A DNA stretch of 64,000 nucleotides. It comes from Serratia sarumanii (lineage in GTDB: Bacteria; Pseudomonadota; Gammaproteobacteria; Enterobacterales; Enterobacteriaceae). A program made the position numbers and the translations under genes. Shown piece after piece: positions 55,550-64,000 of the stretch (within the stretch, counting starts at the first letter, position 1; every line of letters begins with the position of its first letter). The notes beneath the pieces were generated by a model. The model ran no database searches, was not told where the DNA came from, and saw only the letters and a program-made list of their open reading frames with translations. The stretch is from assembly GCF_029962605.1 (NCBI RefSeq), contig NZ_CP124750.1, positions 496,001-560,000 of the forward strand, read 5' to 3'.

Positions 55550-56456
55550 GTGCAGGCTGTGCGCCACTCCCCGCCATTTCCCGTTCGATCACCGTCGCCA
55601 GCGCCTGCGCGGCGGAAGAGAGTTGGTGCTGCGCCAGGCGGATCAGGCCCACGCGCCGTTCGATGATCGGGCCGATCAGCGGCACGCAGATCGCCCCCAG
55701 CTCATCCATCTGTTTCTCGCACAGCGCCGGCACCGCGCTGGCGCCGAGGCCGTTGGCCACCATGCGCCCGACCGTCACCAGCTGGTGGCTTTCAAACGCC
55801 ACCTCCAGCGTTCGCCCGCTGCGGGCCAGCTCCTGCTCCAGCAGCAGCCGCACCGCCGATGGCCGCTGCAGGGTGATGAAATCCAGCGTCAGCAGCTCCT
55901 TCCAGCTTACCTGCGCCTTGCGCGCCAGCGCCGAATCCTTCGGCACCACCGCCAGAAAGCGATCGCGGCACAGCGGGGTGAAGTGCAGGGTGTCGCTCGG
56001 CTCCGGCTCGAAGGCGATGCCCATCTCCACCCGCCCTTCGCGGATCATTTCAAACACCTGCTCGTTGATGACGTCGTGCACCGCCACGTTGATGCCGGCG
56101 TAGCGATCGCGAAACGCCTTGAGGATCGGCGGCAGCGGGTTGCCGGCGAACGACGGCATGGCGGCGATCGCCACCTTGCCCATCTGCAGGGTGAAGCGCT
56201 GGCGCATTGCCTCTTCTGCGTTGTCCCAGTCCGCCAGCAGCTGGCGCGCCATCGGAAAGAAGGTTTCCCCCTCCGGCGTCAGCGTCACCCGGCGGGTGGT
56301 GCGCAGCAGCAGCGGCCCGCCCAGCGCGTCTTCCAGCCCACGGATCGCCAGGCTGAGCGCCGGCTGAGAAATATTCAGCCGCTCGCTGGCCTGGGCGAAG
56401 TTCAGAGTGTGAGCTACCGCTAAAAACGCGCGTAACTGTTTGATGCTCATTTTCAT
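55539..56456 (-). CDS. LysR-family regulator of the ketone-body operon
   Basis: The 305-residue protein has an N-terminal helix-turn-helix (LRAFLAVAHTLNFAQASERLNISQPALSLAI) and a standard LysR effector domain. It is divergent from the CoA-transferase operon across a 168-nt spacer. Repeated GTTAAC-type elements stand there at 56467-56495 (GCGTTAACTCTTTGTTAA and CGGTTAACG), a plausible binding region. It most likely controls acetoacetate/3-hydroxybutyrate use (inference from position). Confidence 0.87.
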   Translation of the reverse strand: MKMSIKQLRAFLAVAHTLNFAQASERLNISQPALSLAIRGLEDALGGPLLLRTTRRVTLTPEGETFFPMARQLLADWDNAEEAMRQRFTLQMGKVAIAAMPSFAGNPLPPILKAFRDRYAGINVAVHDVINEQVFEMIREGRVEMGIAFEPEPSDTLHFTPLCRDRFLAVVPKDSALARKAQVSWKELLTLDFITLQRPSAVRLLLEQELARSGRTLEVAFESHQLVTVGRMVANGLGASAVPALCEKQMDELGAICVPLIGPIIERRVGLIRLAQHQLSSAAQALATVIEREMAGSGAQPALKP

Positions 56457-56624
56457 TTTGGCTGGCGTTAACTCTTTGTTAATTTTCGGTTAACGAATGA
56501 TTGATAAAAATTCTAAATGAATGCGGCATAAAAACAAAATTAACAAATCATTTTTGTGACCTGAAGATGCCCTCACGCAAGCCAGGGCATTTCGCCCTGC
56601 GCCGCAACATGCAGGGGCAACGAT

Positions 56625-57323
56625 ATGGCAGGGCTCGACAAACGCGTCGGCAGCTACCAGGAAGCGCTGGCAGGCCTGACGGACAACATGACGGTGCTGG
56701 CGGGCGGCTTTGGCCTGTGCGGCATCCCGGAAAATCTGATCGAAGAGATCCGCTGGCGCGGCGTGCGCGGATTGACGGTGGTCTCCAACAACTGCGGCGT
56801 CGATGGGTTCGGCCTCGGGCGGCTGCTGGAAACCCATCAGATCCGCAAGGTGGTGGGATCTTACGTCGGCGAAAACGCGCTGTTCGAGCAGCAGGCGCTC
56901 AGCGGCGAGCTGGAGGTGGATCTCACGCCGCAGGGCACGCTGGCGGAGAAGATCCGCGCCGGCGGCGCCGGTATCCCGGCGTTCTTCACCGCCACCGGTT
57001 ACGGCACGCCGATCGCCGAAGGCAAAGAGGTGCGCGAGTTCAACGGCCGCCCTTACATCATGGAAACCGCCATCACCGGCGATTTCGCCATCGTTAAAGG
57101 CTGGAAGGCCGATCACTTCGGTAACGTCATCTACCGCCACACCGCACAGAACTTCAATCCGCTGATGGCGACTGCCGGGCGCATCACGGTGGTGGAAGTG
57201 GAAGAGATCGTGGCGCCGGGCGAGCTGGATCCGGCGGCGATCCACACCCCCGGCATCTACGTCGATCGGCTGATCCAGGGCACCTTCGAGAAGCGTATCG
57301 AACAACGCACCCTGCGGGCATAA
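56625..57323 (+). CDS. 3-oxoacid/acetoacetate CoA-transferase subunit A
   Basis: The 232-residue protein has the glycine loop [14 protein letters not shown] (about residues 25-38) and GYVGEN-like segments of the SCOT/AtoD alpha subunit. With the next gene it moves CoA from succinyl-CoA or acetyl-CoA to acetoacetate. It is the first gene of the operon, with AGGGGC upstream of the ATG. The close 11-nt spacing to subunit B fits a heteromeric enzyme. ScoA/AtoD naming cannot be separated by sequence reading alone. Confidence 0.92.
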   Translation: MAGLDKRVGSYQEALAGLTDNMTVLAGGFGLCGIPENLIEEIRWRGVRGLTVVSNNCGVDGFGLGRLLETHQIRKVVGSYVGENALFEQQALSGELEVDLTPQGTLAEKIRAGGAGIPAFFTATGYGTPIAEGKEVREFNGRPYIMETAITGDFAIVKGWKADHFGNVIYRHTAQNFNPLMATAGRITVVEVEEIVAPGELDPAAIHTPGIYVDRLIQGTFEKRIEQRTLRA

Positions 57324-57334
57324 GGAGAATTCGC

Positions 57335-57988
57335 ATGCTTACCCGTGAACAAATGGCGCAGCGCGTGGCGCAAGAGCTGAGGGACGGTTACTACGTCAAC
57401 CTGGGCATCGGCATCCCGACGCTGGTGGCCAACTACGTGCCGGCGGGCATGGACGTGATGCTGCAGTCGGAAAACGGCCTGCTGGGGATGGGCGAGTTCC
57501 CGACCGAGCAGCAGCTGGACGCCGACATGATCAACGCCGGCAAGCAGACGGTCACCGCGCGCCTCGGCGCGTCGATCTTCGATTCGGCGCAGTCGTTCGC
57601 CATGATCCGCGGCGGCCACGTCGATCTGACCGTGCTGGGGGCGTTTGAAGTGGACGTCGAGGGCAACATCGCCTCGTGGATGATCCCCGGCAAGATGGTC
57701 AAGGGTATGGGCGGCGCGATGGATCTGGTGGCGGGGGCGGAGAACATCATCGTGGTGATGACCCACGCCTCGAAGGGCGGCGAGTCCAAGCTGCTGCCGC
57801 GCTGCACGCTGCCGCTGACCGGCGCCAACTGCATCCGCAAGGTATTGACCGATCTGGCCTACCTGGAAATTGAAGACGGCGCCTTCGTGCTGCGCGAACG
57901 CGCGCCCGGCGTCAGCGTGGCGGAGATTGTCGCCAAAACCGCCGGCCAGCTGATCGTGCCGGATCAAGTACCGGAAATGCGTTTCTGA
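57335..57988 (+). CDS. 3-oxoacid/acetoacetate CoA-transferase subunit B
   Basis: The 217-residue protein carries the catalytic glutamate E46 in [10 protein letters not shown], which forms the covalent glutamyl-CoA thioester. The [10 protein letters not shown] and GAMDLV segments are conserved. It completes the CoA-transferase and activates acetoacetate to acetoacetyl-CoA for the thiolase encoded next, 13 nt downstream. AAGGAG stands before the ATG. Confidence 0.93.
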   Translation: MLTREQMAQRVAQELRDGYYVNLGIGIPTLVANYVPAGMDVMLQSENGLLGMGEFPTEQQLDADMINAGKQTVTARLGASIFDSAQSFAMIRGGHVDLTVLGAFEVDVEGNIASWMIPGKMVKGMGGAMDLVAGAENIIVVMTHASKGGESKLLPRCTLPLTGANCIRKVLTDLAYLEIEDGAFVLRERAPGVSVAEIVAKTAGQLIVPDQVPEMRF

Positions 57989-58001
57989 GACGGAGGTGAA
58001 T

Positions 58002-59186
58002 GTGCAACAACGTGAAGTGGTGATCGTGGCGGCGACGCGCACGCCGGTCGGCAGTTTTCACGGCGCGCTGGCGCCGTTGACGGCGGTGGAACTGGGCACG
58101 GTGGCGGTGCAAAGGCTGCTGGCGCAAAGCGGCGTGGCGCCGCAGCAGATTGATGAAGTGATCCTCGGCCAGGTGCTGACCGCCGGCTGCGGGCAGAATC
58201 CGGCGCGCCAGACCGCGCTGAATGCCGGGCTGCCCGTTACGACGCCGGCGCTGACCATCAACAAGGTGTGCGGCTCTGGTTTGAAGGCGGTGCATCTGGC
58301 GGTGCAGGCGATCCGCAGCGGCGACGCCGACGCGGTGATCGCCGGCGGCCAGGAGAGCATGAGCCAGTCGCCTTACCTGATGGCCGGCGCGCGCGCCGGT
58401 CTGCGCCTCGGCCACGCGCAGATGGTGGACAGCGTGATCCACGATGGCCTGTGGGACGCGTTCAACGACTACCACATGGGCATCACCGCCGAGAACCTGG
58501 CGGAGAGATACGCCATCAGCCGTGCCGAGCAGGACAGCTTTGCGCTGCGCTCGCAGCAGAAGGCGCAGGCGGCGCAGCAGGCCGGGCGTTTCGCGCAGGA
58601 GATCACGCCGGTGACGGTGCCGAAGCCGAAGGGCGAAGCGTTGCTTGTTAAGCACGACGAACAGCCGCGCGACACCAGCCTGGAGGCGCTGGCGCGGCTG
58701 CGCCCGGCGTTTCGCAAGGAGGGCACGGTGACCGCCGGCAACGCCTCTTCGCTCAACGACGGCGCCGCCGTGGTGTTGCTGATGAGCGCGGAAAAAGCCG
58801 CTGAATTGCGTTTGCCGGTGCTGGCGCGCATTGCCGGTTACGCCTCGTCGGGCGTCGATCCGGCGATCATGGGCATCGGCCCGGTGCCGGCCGCGCGCCG
58901 CTGCCTGGAGAAAGCCGGCTGGCGGCTGGAGGAAGTCGATCTGATCGAAGCCAACGAAGCCTTTGCAGCGCAGGCGCTGGCGGTGGGCAAAGAACTGGGC
59001 TGGGAGGCGGAGCGGGTCAACGTCAACGGCGGGGCGATCGCGCTGGGGCATCCGATCGGCGCGTCCGGCTGCCGCATTTTGGTGTCGTTGCTGTTCGAAA
59101 TGCAGCGCCGCGGGGTGAACAAGGGGCTGGCGATGCTGTGCATCGGCGGCGGGCAGGGCGTGGCGCTGGCGGTAGAGCGCCCGTAA
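58002..59186 (+). CDS. acetyl-CoA C-acetyltransferase (thiolase)
   Basis: The protein is 394 residues from the GTG at 58002, with GGAGG five nt upstream; the ATG at 58000 is out of frame. The acyl-accepting cysteine is C90 in [11 protein letters not shown]. The histidine is in [16 protein letters not shown] and the second cysteine in CIGGGQG near the C-terminus. It splits acetoacetyl-CoA into two acetyl-CoA, the last step of ketone-body breakdown in this operon. Confidence 0.93.
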   Translation: MQQREVVIVAATRTPVGSFHGALAPLTAVELGTVAVQRLLAQSGVAPQQIDEVILGQVLTAGCGQNPARQTALNAGLPVTTPALTINKVCGSGLKAVHLAVQAIRSGDADAVIAGGQESMSQSPYLMAGARAGLRLGHAQMVDSVIHDGLWDAFNDYHMGITAENLAERYAISRAEQDSFALRSQQKAQAAQQAGRFAQEITPVTVPKPKGEALLVKHDEQPRDTSLEALARLRPAFRKEGTVTAGNASSLNDGAAVVLLMSAEKAAELRLPVLARIAGYASSGVDPAIMGIGPVPAARRCLEKAGWRLEEVDLIEANEAFAAQALAVGKELGWEAERVNVNGGAIALGHPIGASGCRILVSLLFEMQRRGVNKGLAMLCIGGGQGVALAVERP

Positions 59187-59204
59187 ACAACCGAGGAGGG
59201 CACG

Positions 59205-60128
59205 ATGCAGTCATCTGACTATGCGGTACTGGGCGCCGGATTGATGGGGGTGGGCATCGCCACCCACTTTATTCGCCACGGCCATGAGGTGCTGCTGTAC
59301 GACCCGGATCCGCAGCGCCTGGCGGAAGCGCCGGCGGTGGCGAGCGGCATTTTGGCCGAGCTGAGCAGCGTCGGGCAGTTTGATAACGATGAGCGCGACG
59401 CGGCGCTGGCGCGGCTGCGCGTGACCGGCGATCTGAACGACGTGGCGCGCGCCCGGCTGCTTATCGAGGCGATCCCGGAACGGCTCGAGCTGAAGCATGC
59501 GCTGTATGAGCAGTTGGAAGGGCTGATCGCCGACGACGCGGTGATTGCCAGCAACACCAGCGGCCTGCCGCCGGACGAGCTGGCGGCGCGCATGACCCAC
59601 CCGCAGCGCCTGCTGATCGCCCACTTCTGGCACCCGCCGCACCTGATCCCGCTGGTGGAGATCGTGCCCGGTCGCGCCACCGATCCGCGCCATCTGGCGG
59701 CGGTGCAGGCGCTGCTCGGCGGGATGGCGCTGGAGGCTGTGCTGCTGGAGCGCGCCGCGCCGGGGTTTGTCGGCAACCGGCTGCAGTTTGCGGTGCTGCG
59801 CGAGGCGCTGCACATCGTCCACAGCGGCATCGCCAGCGCCGAGGTGGTGGATCAGGTGATGCGCGCTTCGCTCGGGCGGCGCTACGCCATGGTCGGCCCG
59901 CTGGAGGCCGCCGACATGACCGGGCTGCCGACGGTGGCGGACATCGCTCGCCACCTGTTCCCGGAACTGGCGACCGGCGACGAAATGATGGCGCTGGTGG
60001 AACAGCGGCTGCAGCGCGGCGATACCGGCCAGCGCAGCGGCCGGGGATTTTATCTTTGGGATGACGCACGCAGGGAACGCATTCAACGGCGACGGGCGCA
60101 TCAGCTGCGCTTTGCGCTGAAACCGTAA
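59205..60128 (+). CDS. 3-hydroxyacyl-CoA dehydrogenase family protein
   Basis: The 307-residue protein has an N-terminal NAD-binding GAGLMGVGIA (residues 9-18), then NTSGLPPDEL, AHFWHPPHLIPLVEIVPG and GFVGNRLQ, the markers of the 3HCDH family. The HxPP segment and length recall carnitine/3-hydroxyadipyl-type dehydrogenases rather than FadB. GAGGAGG precedes the ATG, 18 nt after the thiolase stop. It would oxidise a 3-hydroxyacyl-CoA or a related hydroxy acid to feed the thiolase; substrate uncertain. An ERIC element separates it from the permease gene. Confidence 0.88.
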   Translation: MQSSDYAVLGAGLMGVGIATHFIRHGHEVLLYDPDPQRLAEAPAVASGILAELSSVGQFDNDERDAALARLRVTGDLNDVARARLLIEAIPERLELKHALYEQLEGLIADDAVIASNTSGLPPDELAARMTHPQRLLIAHFWHPPHLIPLVEIVPGRATDPRHLAAVQALLGGMALEAVLLERAAPGFVGNRLQFAVLREALHIVHSGIASAEVVDQVMRASLGRRYAMVGPLEAADMTGLPTVADIARHLFPELATGDEMMALVEQRLQRGDTGQRSGRGFYLWDDARRERIQRRRAHQLRFALKP

Positions 60129-60164
60129 TTTCGCACTCCGTACCTGACAATAACAACAACCACC

Positions 60165-60283
60165 CCAATGGATTTCGGGTTGCAGCCAGGCGGCAAGCGC
60201 GTGAATTCCCAGGCGCTTACTTAAGTAAGTGACTGGGGAGAACGCACGCGGGCAACAACGCTGCGGCACGAAAGACGCAGGGG
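60165..60283 (+). repeat. ERIC element inside the 3-hydroxybutyrate operon
   Basis: The core CCCAGGCGCTTACTTAAGTAAGTGACTGGGG (60208-60238) is flanked by GATTTCGGGTTGCAGCCAGG and by AACGCTGCGGCACGAAAGAC, the two ends of the 127-bp ERIC consensus. It is full-length without insertion. It fills most of the 168-nt gap between the dehydrogenase and permease genes. Confidence 0.9.
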
Positions 60284-60296
60284 AAAGAGGTGACCG

Positions 60297-61688
60297 ATGA
60301 GCGTTTTGATTGCCCTGGCAGCACTGGGATTACTGATGCTGGCCGCCTACCGCGGCTACAGCGTGATTTTGTTCGCCCCGATCGCCGCGCTGGGCGCGGT
60401 GCTGTTGACCGATCCCGGCGCGGTGGCGCCGACCTTCACCGGGCTGTTTATGGAGAAGATGGTCGGCTTCGTGAAGCTCTACTTCCCGGTGTTCCTGCTG
60501 GGGGCGGTGTTCGGCAAGCTGATCGAGCTGTCCGGCTTCTCCCGTTCGATCGTCGCGGCGGCGATCCGCATTCTCGGCCGGCGTCACGCCATTCCGGTGA
60601 TCGTGCTGGTGTGCGCGCTGCTGACCTACGGCGGGGTGTCGCTGTTCGTGGTGGCGTTCGCGGTCTATCCGTTCGCCGCCGAGCTGTTCCGCCAGAGCGG
60701 TATCCCCAAGCGGCTGATCCCGGCCACCGTGGCGCTCGGCGCTTTCTCCTTCACCATGGACGCCCTGCCGGGCACGCCGCAGATCCAAAACATCATCCCG
60801 ACCAGCTTCTTCGGCACCAATGCCTGGGCCGCGCCCTGGCTGGGGCTGATCGGCTCGCTGTTCATCATCGCGGTCGGTCTGCTGTATCTTGAACGCCAGC
60901 GGCGCAAGGCGCAGCTGAAGGGAGAAGGGTACGGCACCGATCTGCTGAACGAGCCGGAAACCCCGGACGACATCAACCTGCCAAACCCGCTGATCGCCAT
61001 CCTGCCGCTGATTTTGGTCGGGGTATTCAACCTTGGCTTCACCCATTGGATCCCGCAGTGGTACGGCGCCAGCCACGAGCTGACGCTGCCGGGGCTGGCC
61101 AAGCCGATCGCCACCGACGTGGCGAAGATCACCGCCATCTGGGCGGTGGAAGCGGCGCTGGTGTCGGGTATTCTGCTGGTGGTGGTGTTCGGTTTTCGCA
61201 ATATTCGTGGCCGGCTGGCGGAAGGCAGCAAGACGGCGGTCGGCGGGGCGATTCTGGCGGCGATGAACACCGCCTCCGAATACGGCTTCGGCGCGGTGAT
61301 CGCCGCGCTGCCGGGCTTTTTGGTGCTGTCGCAGGCGCTGTCGGCGATCCCCAATCCGCTGCTGAACGAAGCGATCAGCGTCACCCTGCTGGCCGGCATC
61401 ACCGGATCGGCCTCCGGCGGCATGAGCATCGCGCTGGCGGCGATGGCCGATAATTTCGTGGCCGCCGCCCACGCCGCGCATATCCCGCTGGAAGTGCTGC
61501 ACCGCGTGGCCTCGATGGCCAGCGGCGGCATGGACACCTTGCCGCACAACGGCGCGGTGATCACCCTACTGGCGATCACCGGCCTCAGCCACCGGCAGGC
61601 CTATGGCGGCATCTTCGCCATCACCCTGATCAAGAGCGCCGCGGTGCTGTTCGTGATCGGCGTGTTCTACCTGACCGGCATTGTTTAA
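60297..61688 (+). CDS. GntP-family permease, likely 3-hydroxybutyrate/acetoacetate transporter
   Basis: The 463-residue protein has about 12-14 TM helices. Conserved segments are FPVFLLGAVFGKLIELSG, LTYGGVSLFVVAFAVYPFA, DALPGTPQIQNIIPTSFFGT and ASGGMDTLPHNGAVITLL, typical of the GntP branch next to bdh and ato genes. It imports an organic acid by proton symport. The ATG (AAAGAGG upstream) lies 14 nt after the ERIC element, and the 3-hydroxybutyrate dehydrogenase gene starts 12 nt after its stop. Confidence 0.9.
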   Translation: MSVLIALAALGLLMLAAYRGYSVILFAPIAALGAVLLTDPGAVAPTFTGLFMEKMVGFVKLYFPVFLLGAVFGKLIELSGFSRSIVAAAIRILGRRHAIPVIVLVCALLTYGGVSLFVVAFAVYPFAAELFRQSGIPKRLIPATVALGAFSFTMDALPGTPQIQNIIPTSFFGTNAWAAPWLGLIGSLFIIAVGLLYLERQRRKAQLKGEGYGTDLLNEPETPDDINLPNPLIAILPLILVGVFNLGFTHWIPQWYGASHELTLPGLAKPIATDVAKITAIWAVEAALVSGILLVVVFGFRNIRGRLAEGSKTAVGGAILAAMNTASEYGFGAVIAALPGFLVLSQALSAIPNPLLNEAISVTLLAGITGSASGGMSIALAAMADNFVAAAHAAHIPLEVLHRVASMASGGMDTLPHNGAVITLLAITGLSHRQAYGGIFAITLIKSAAVLFVIGVFYLTGIV

Positions 61689-61700
61689 AGGAGCGATACC

Positions 61701-62471
61701 ATGAGTGTACAAGGCAAAACCGCGCTGGTGACCGGCTCGACCAGCGGCATCGGCCTCGGGATAGCGTCCGTGTTGGCCGCCGCCGGCGCGCGCGTGATCC
61801 TCAACGGCTTCGGCGACGTGGCGCAGGCGCAAGCGCAGGTCGCGCAGCTGGGCGCCGCGCCGGGCTATCACGGCGCCGATCTCGGCGATGCGGCCCAGAT
61901 AGCGGACATGATGCAGTATGCCGAAAGCGAGTTCGGCGGCGTGGACATTCTGGTGAACAACGCCGGCATTCAGCACGTGGCGCCGCTGGATCAGTTCCCG
62001 GTGGAGAAATGGAACGCCATCCTCGCCATCAACCTGTCGGCGGTGTTCCACACCTGCCGATTGGCGCTGCCGGGGATGCGCGAGCGCAACTGGGGGCGCA
62101 TCATCAACGTGGCGTCGGTGCACGGGCTGGTGGCGTCGAAAGACAAGTCGGCCTATGTGGCGGCCAAGCACGGCGTGGTGGGGCTGACCAAGACGCTGGC
62201 GCTGGAGACCGCGCGCACGCCCGTCACCTGCAACGCCATTTGCCCCGGCTGGGTGCTGACGCCGCTGGTGCAACAGCAGATCGACAAGCGCATTGCCGCC
62301 GGGACCGACCCGCAGCGGGCGCGCGATGAGCTGTTGGCGGAGAAGCAGCCTTCGCAAGAGTTCGTCACGCCAGAGCAGCTCGGCGAGCTGGCGCTGTTCC
62401 TGTGCAGCGATGCGGCGGCGCAGGTGCGCGGCGCCGCCTGGAACATGGACGGCGGCTGGCTGGCGCAGTAG
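61701..62471 (+). CDS. 3-hydroxybutyrate dehydrogenase (SDR family)
   Basis: The 256-residue classical SDR has cofactor motif TGSTSGIG (residues 11-18), NNAG, catalytic serine in NVASVHGL, and YVAAK. The AICPGWVLTPLV and QPSQEFV segments match D-3-hydroxybutyrate dehydrogenases, which convert D-3-hydroxybutyrate to acetoacetate with NAD. AAAGGAG stands before the ATG. Together with the CoA-transferase and thiolase it completes a route from 3-hydroxybutyrate to acetyl-CoA. Confidence 0.92.
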   Translation: MSVQGKTALVTGSTSGIGLGIASVLAAAGARVILNGFGDVAQAQAQVAQLGAAPGYHGADLGDAAQIADMMQYAESEFGGVDILVNNAGIQHVAPLDQFPVEKWNAILAINLSAVFHTCRLALPGMRERNWGRIINVASVHGLVASKDKSAYVAAKHGVVGLTKTLALETARTPVTCNAICPGWVLTPLVQQQIDKRIAAGTDPQRARDELLAEKQPSQEFVTPEQLGELALFLCSDAAAQVRGAAWNMDGGWLAQ

Positions 62472-62486
62472 TGAATTCTTTTTCCC

Positions 62487-62505
62487 GGAGCGCGCAACGC
62501 GCTCC
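62487..62505 (+). terminator. likely terminator of the 3-hydroxybutyrate operon
   Basis: The 8-bp stem GGAGCGCG/CGCGCTCC with a CAA loop lies 16 nt after the stop. It is followed by GTCGTTATTTCC, a weak T-rich tail, so termination efficiency is uncertain. Confidence 0.6.
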
Positions 62506-62843
62506 GTCGTTATTTCCCGCCATGAGTTAATTCCCCTGCGTGACGGTTTACCTGCGGCAATAATATTTATTTGTTATTTGCTATCTTTATTCCCAGATAA
62601 TCACGCCGGTTTATTTTGGGTGAAACGTGCGGATTGGTTTATTTTGTGCTGCGGTTATTACATTATTTTTCTCTGCGTTACAGATGAACACGTTTTTGCT
62701 GAAATTAAATTCAACCTGAAATAATGGCAGGTTATGGCGTGAATTTTTATATCTTGCGTGCGCTGTTCACATCGGGTAATTATTTCCGCGTGGCTTAAGA
62801 CCACCGTGTTTATAACAATAATTTTTTTCGGGCAGGGGTAATA
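62506..62843 (+). promoter_or_regulatory. AT-rich spacer and promoter region of the downstream porin gene
   Basis: No gene is seen in this 338-nt stretch. It is markedly AT-rich from about 62550, as is usual upstream of porin genes. I could not pick a single promoter or operator with confidence. AGGGGT at 62834-62839 is the porin Shine-Dalgarno sequence. Confidence 0.45.
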
Positions 62844-63980
62844 ATGAGAAAAAATACAACGCCAATATTCATTGGCGGCGTCTTGCTGTCGGCGTTATCC
62901 GCCGGCGCACAGGCCGAGATCACCATTCTGGATAAAAACCCGCAGAGCAATGTGTTGCTGGCGCCGCTCAGTTTAAAGGTGGGCGGCAGCATTCGCCCCG
63001 AGTGGATCTTCAATAACGGCCCGGAGCCGGGCTATGACAAAAACGGCCACGACGGCGGCACGCGTTTTCGCTTCAGCGGCGACTATGCGCTGACGCAGAA
63101 CACCTCGATCATCGGCTATTACGAGTGGGGCGTCGATCTGGCGCACGCGCTCAGCTGGGACGGGCACTATAACGAAGACGGCAAGCGCGACTATCAGCGC
63201 CAGCTGTACGCCGGTTTCAAAGACGATCGTTACGGCACCCTGACCTACGGCCATCAATACGGCATCTATTATTCGGTGGTCGGCATCAAAAGCGACGTCT
63301 GGGATAACGATGGCCACGCGGGCGGCACCGGCATCGGTATTTCCGGCGACTACGACGGCGGCAATAAACCGAAAAACAGCATCAAGTACACCAATGATTT
63401 CGGGCCGGTAACGCTGTACGCCAACTATTTATTGCCGGAAGACGATCTGCACACCGCGGATAACCTGATTTATCGCCGCAAGGGCGGGGGCGGGCTGGGC
63501 TTCGATTACAAGGTGACGAAGGATTTAACCTTCAGCGCGGCCTACAGTTATACCGAAGCGAAGATCAAAGACAATCTGTACAACGAAAAGGATTATCACC
63601 AGCAGCTGTCCGGCACCGCGTTGACCTGGCAGCCGAACAACTGGTACATCGTCGGCACCGCCAGCTACTATAAAGACTATGTGCCGAGCACCCGCCAGCG
63701 CACGCTGTCGCACTTCTTCGCCGGTGACGGCTACGGGTTGGAAGGCTTCGTCGGTTACACCTTCAATATCGACAAGCCGTTCCTCAAATCGATCCAGCCT
63801 TACGTGGCGGCGGACTCGCTGCGGCTGAAGGGGGACGAGGCGTATCACGCCAACCACGTTTACCTCGGCGCGGGCACCACCATCGGTTACGGTCTGTCGG
63901 TGTATGTGGAACGCACGCTGGCCAACAGCAGCGACAACGAGCCGGACTCCACCTGGATTACGGTGTTCTACGACTTCTGA
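62844..63980 (+). CDS. outer-membrane porin, probably for the 3-hydroxybutyrate operon substrate
   Basis: The 378-residue protein has a signal peptide of 24 residues ending SAGAQA-EITILDKNPQ. A 16-strand-type porin barrel follows, with LKVGGSIRPEWIFNN, YAGFKDDRYGTLTYGHQYGIYYSVVG (an Omp_C-like loop-3 entry) and the terminal ITVFYDF ending in F. It is transcribed from its own spacer after the operon terminator but in the same direction. Supplying the GntP permease with substrate is an inference from position. The last 20 bases of the window contain nothing assignable. Confidence 0.88.
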   Translation: MRKNTTPIFIGGVLLSALSAGAQAEITILDKNPQSNVLLAPLSLKVGGSIRPEWIFNNGPEPGYDKNGHDGGTRFRFSGDYALTQNTSIIGYYEWGVDLAHALSWDGHYNEDGKRDYQRQLYAGFKDDRYGTLTYGHQYGIYYSVVGIKSDVWDNDGHAGGTGIGISGDYDGGNKPKNSIKYTNDFGPVTLYANYLLPEDDLHTADNLIYRRKGGGGLGFDYKVTKDLTFSAAYSYTEAKIKDNLYNEKDYHQQLSGTALTWQPNNWYIVGTASYYKDYVPSTRQRTLSHFFAGDGYGLEGFVGYTFNIDKPFLKSIQPYVAADSLRLKGDEAYHANHVYLGAGTTIGYGLSVYVERTLANSSDNEPDSTWITVFYDF

Positions 63981-64000
63981 TTTTCACCTGCTCCAAGCCG

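Overview
The window is chromosomal DNA from a member of the Enterobacterales, most likely Serratia (S. marcescens-like). The base composition is GC-rich. A leuX-type tRNA-Leu(CAA), the btsT-yjiX-yjiA set, an ascG/ascFB locus and two ERIC repeats are all enterobacterial. The species call is inference.

1-3.1 kb (minus strand): a DeoR regulator, a DenD-type D-erythronate dehydrogenase and a GntP permease cut by the left edge, a sugar-acid catabolic operon. leuX follows at 3.45 kb with its own promoter and terminator.

3.5-24.7 kb is an accessory, relatively AT-rich island lying directly 3' of leuX. It holds hipBA with a four-site operator array, a one-TM unknown protein, a type II Zorya system (zorA-zorB-zorE), a type I restriction-modification system (hsdM-hsdS-hsdR), mcrBC, an SRA-like/HNH (type IV-like) nuclease, and an HEXXH putative T6SS effector with two related lipoproteins (likely immunity). 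No integrase or second att site is visible.

24.7-28.9 kb is ascB-ascF with divergent ascG and an AscG operator. 28.9-38.4 kb is a Fur-box-bearing siderophore-uptake locus: AraC regulator, two exporter-fold ABC half-transporters, TonB-dependent receptor, small membrane protein, PepSY membrane protein and RhtX/FptX-type MFS. It has no biosynthesis genes. A 79-bp direct repeat of the 3' end of ascG brackets it, with 9,649 bp between copies, so it looks inserted into the end of ascG.

38.5-42.7 kb: a small membrane protein, yjiA, yjiX, an ERIC element with an internal insertion, and btsT (pyruvate transporter).

42.9-52.7 kb is a collinear minus-strand accessory block. In transcription order it is: PuuA-like glutamine synthetase, GNAT, a protein equal to only the N-terminal half of OtsA; then a micro-ORF leader, a duplicated-permease ABC transporter, its ATPase and a porin; then a second micro-ORF leader, a second ATPase, an MgtC-family protein and a LysR regulator. 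The two leaders encode related 17- and 20-residue peptides. Each leader carries a stem-loop across the stop codon that competes with a second stem-loop. This is the strongest candidate here for an undescribed regulatory system.

52.9-55.6 kb: a small exported protein, a LysM-like/glycine-rich-helix toxin with a membrane immunity candidate, and a HigBA-type toxin-antitoxin pair. 55.5-64 kb: a LysR regulator divergent from a ketone-body/3-hydroxybutyrate operon (CoA-transferase subunits, thiolase, 3-hydroxyacyl-CoA dehydrogenase, GntP permease, 3-hydroxybutyrate dehydrogenase), followed by a porin.
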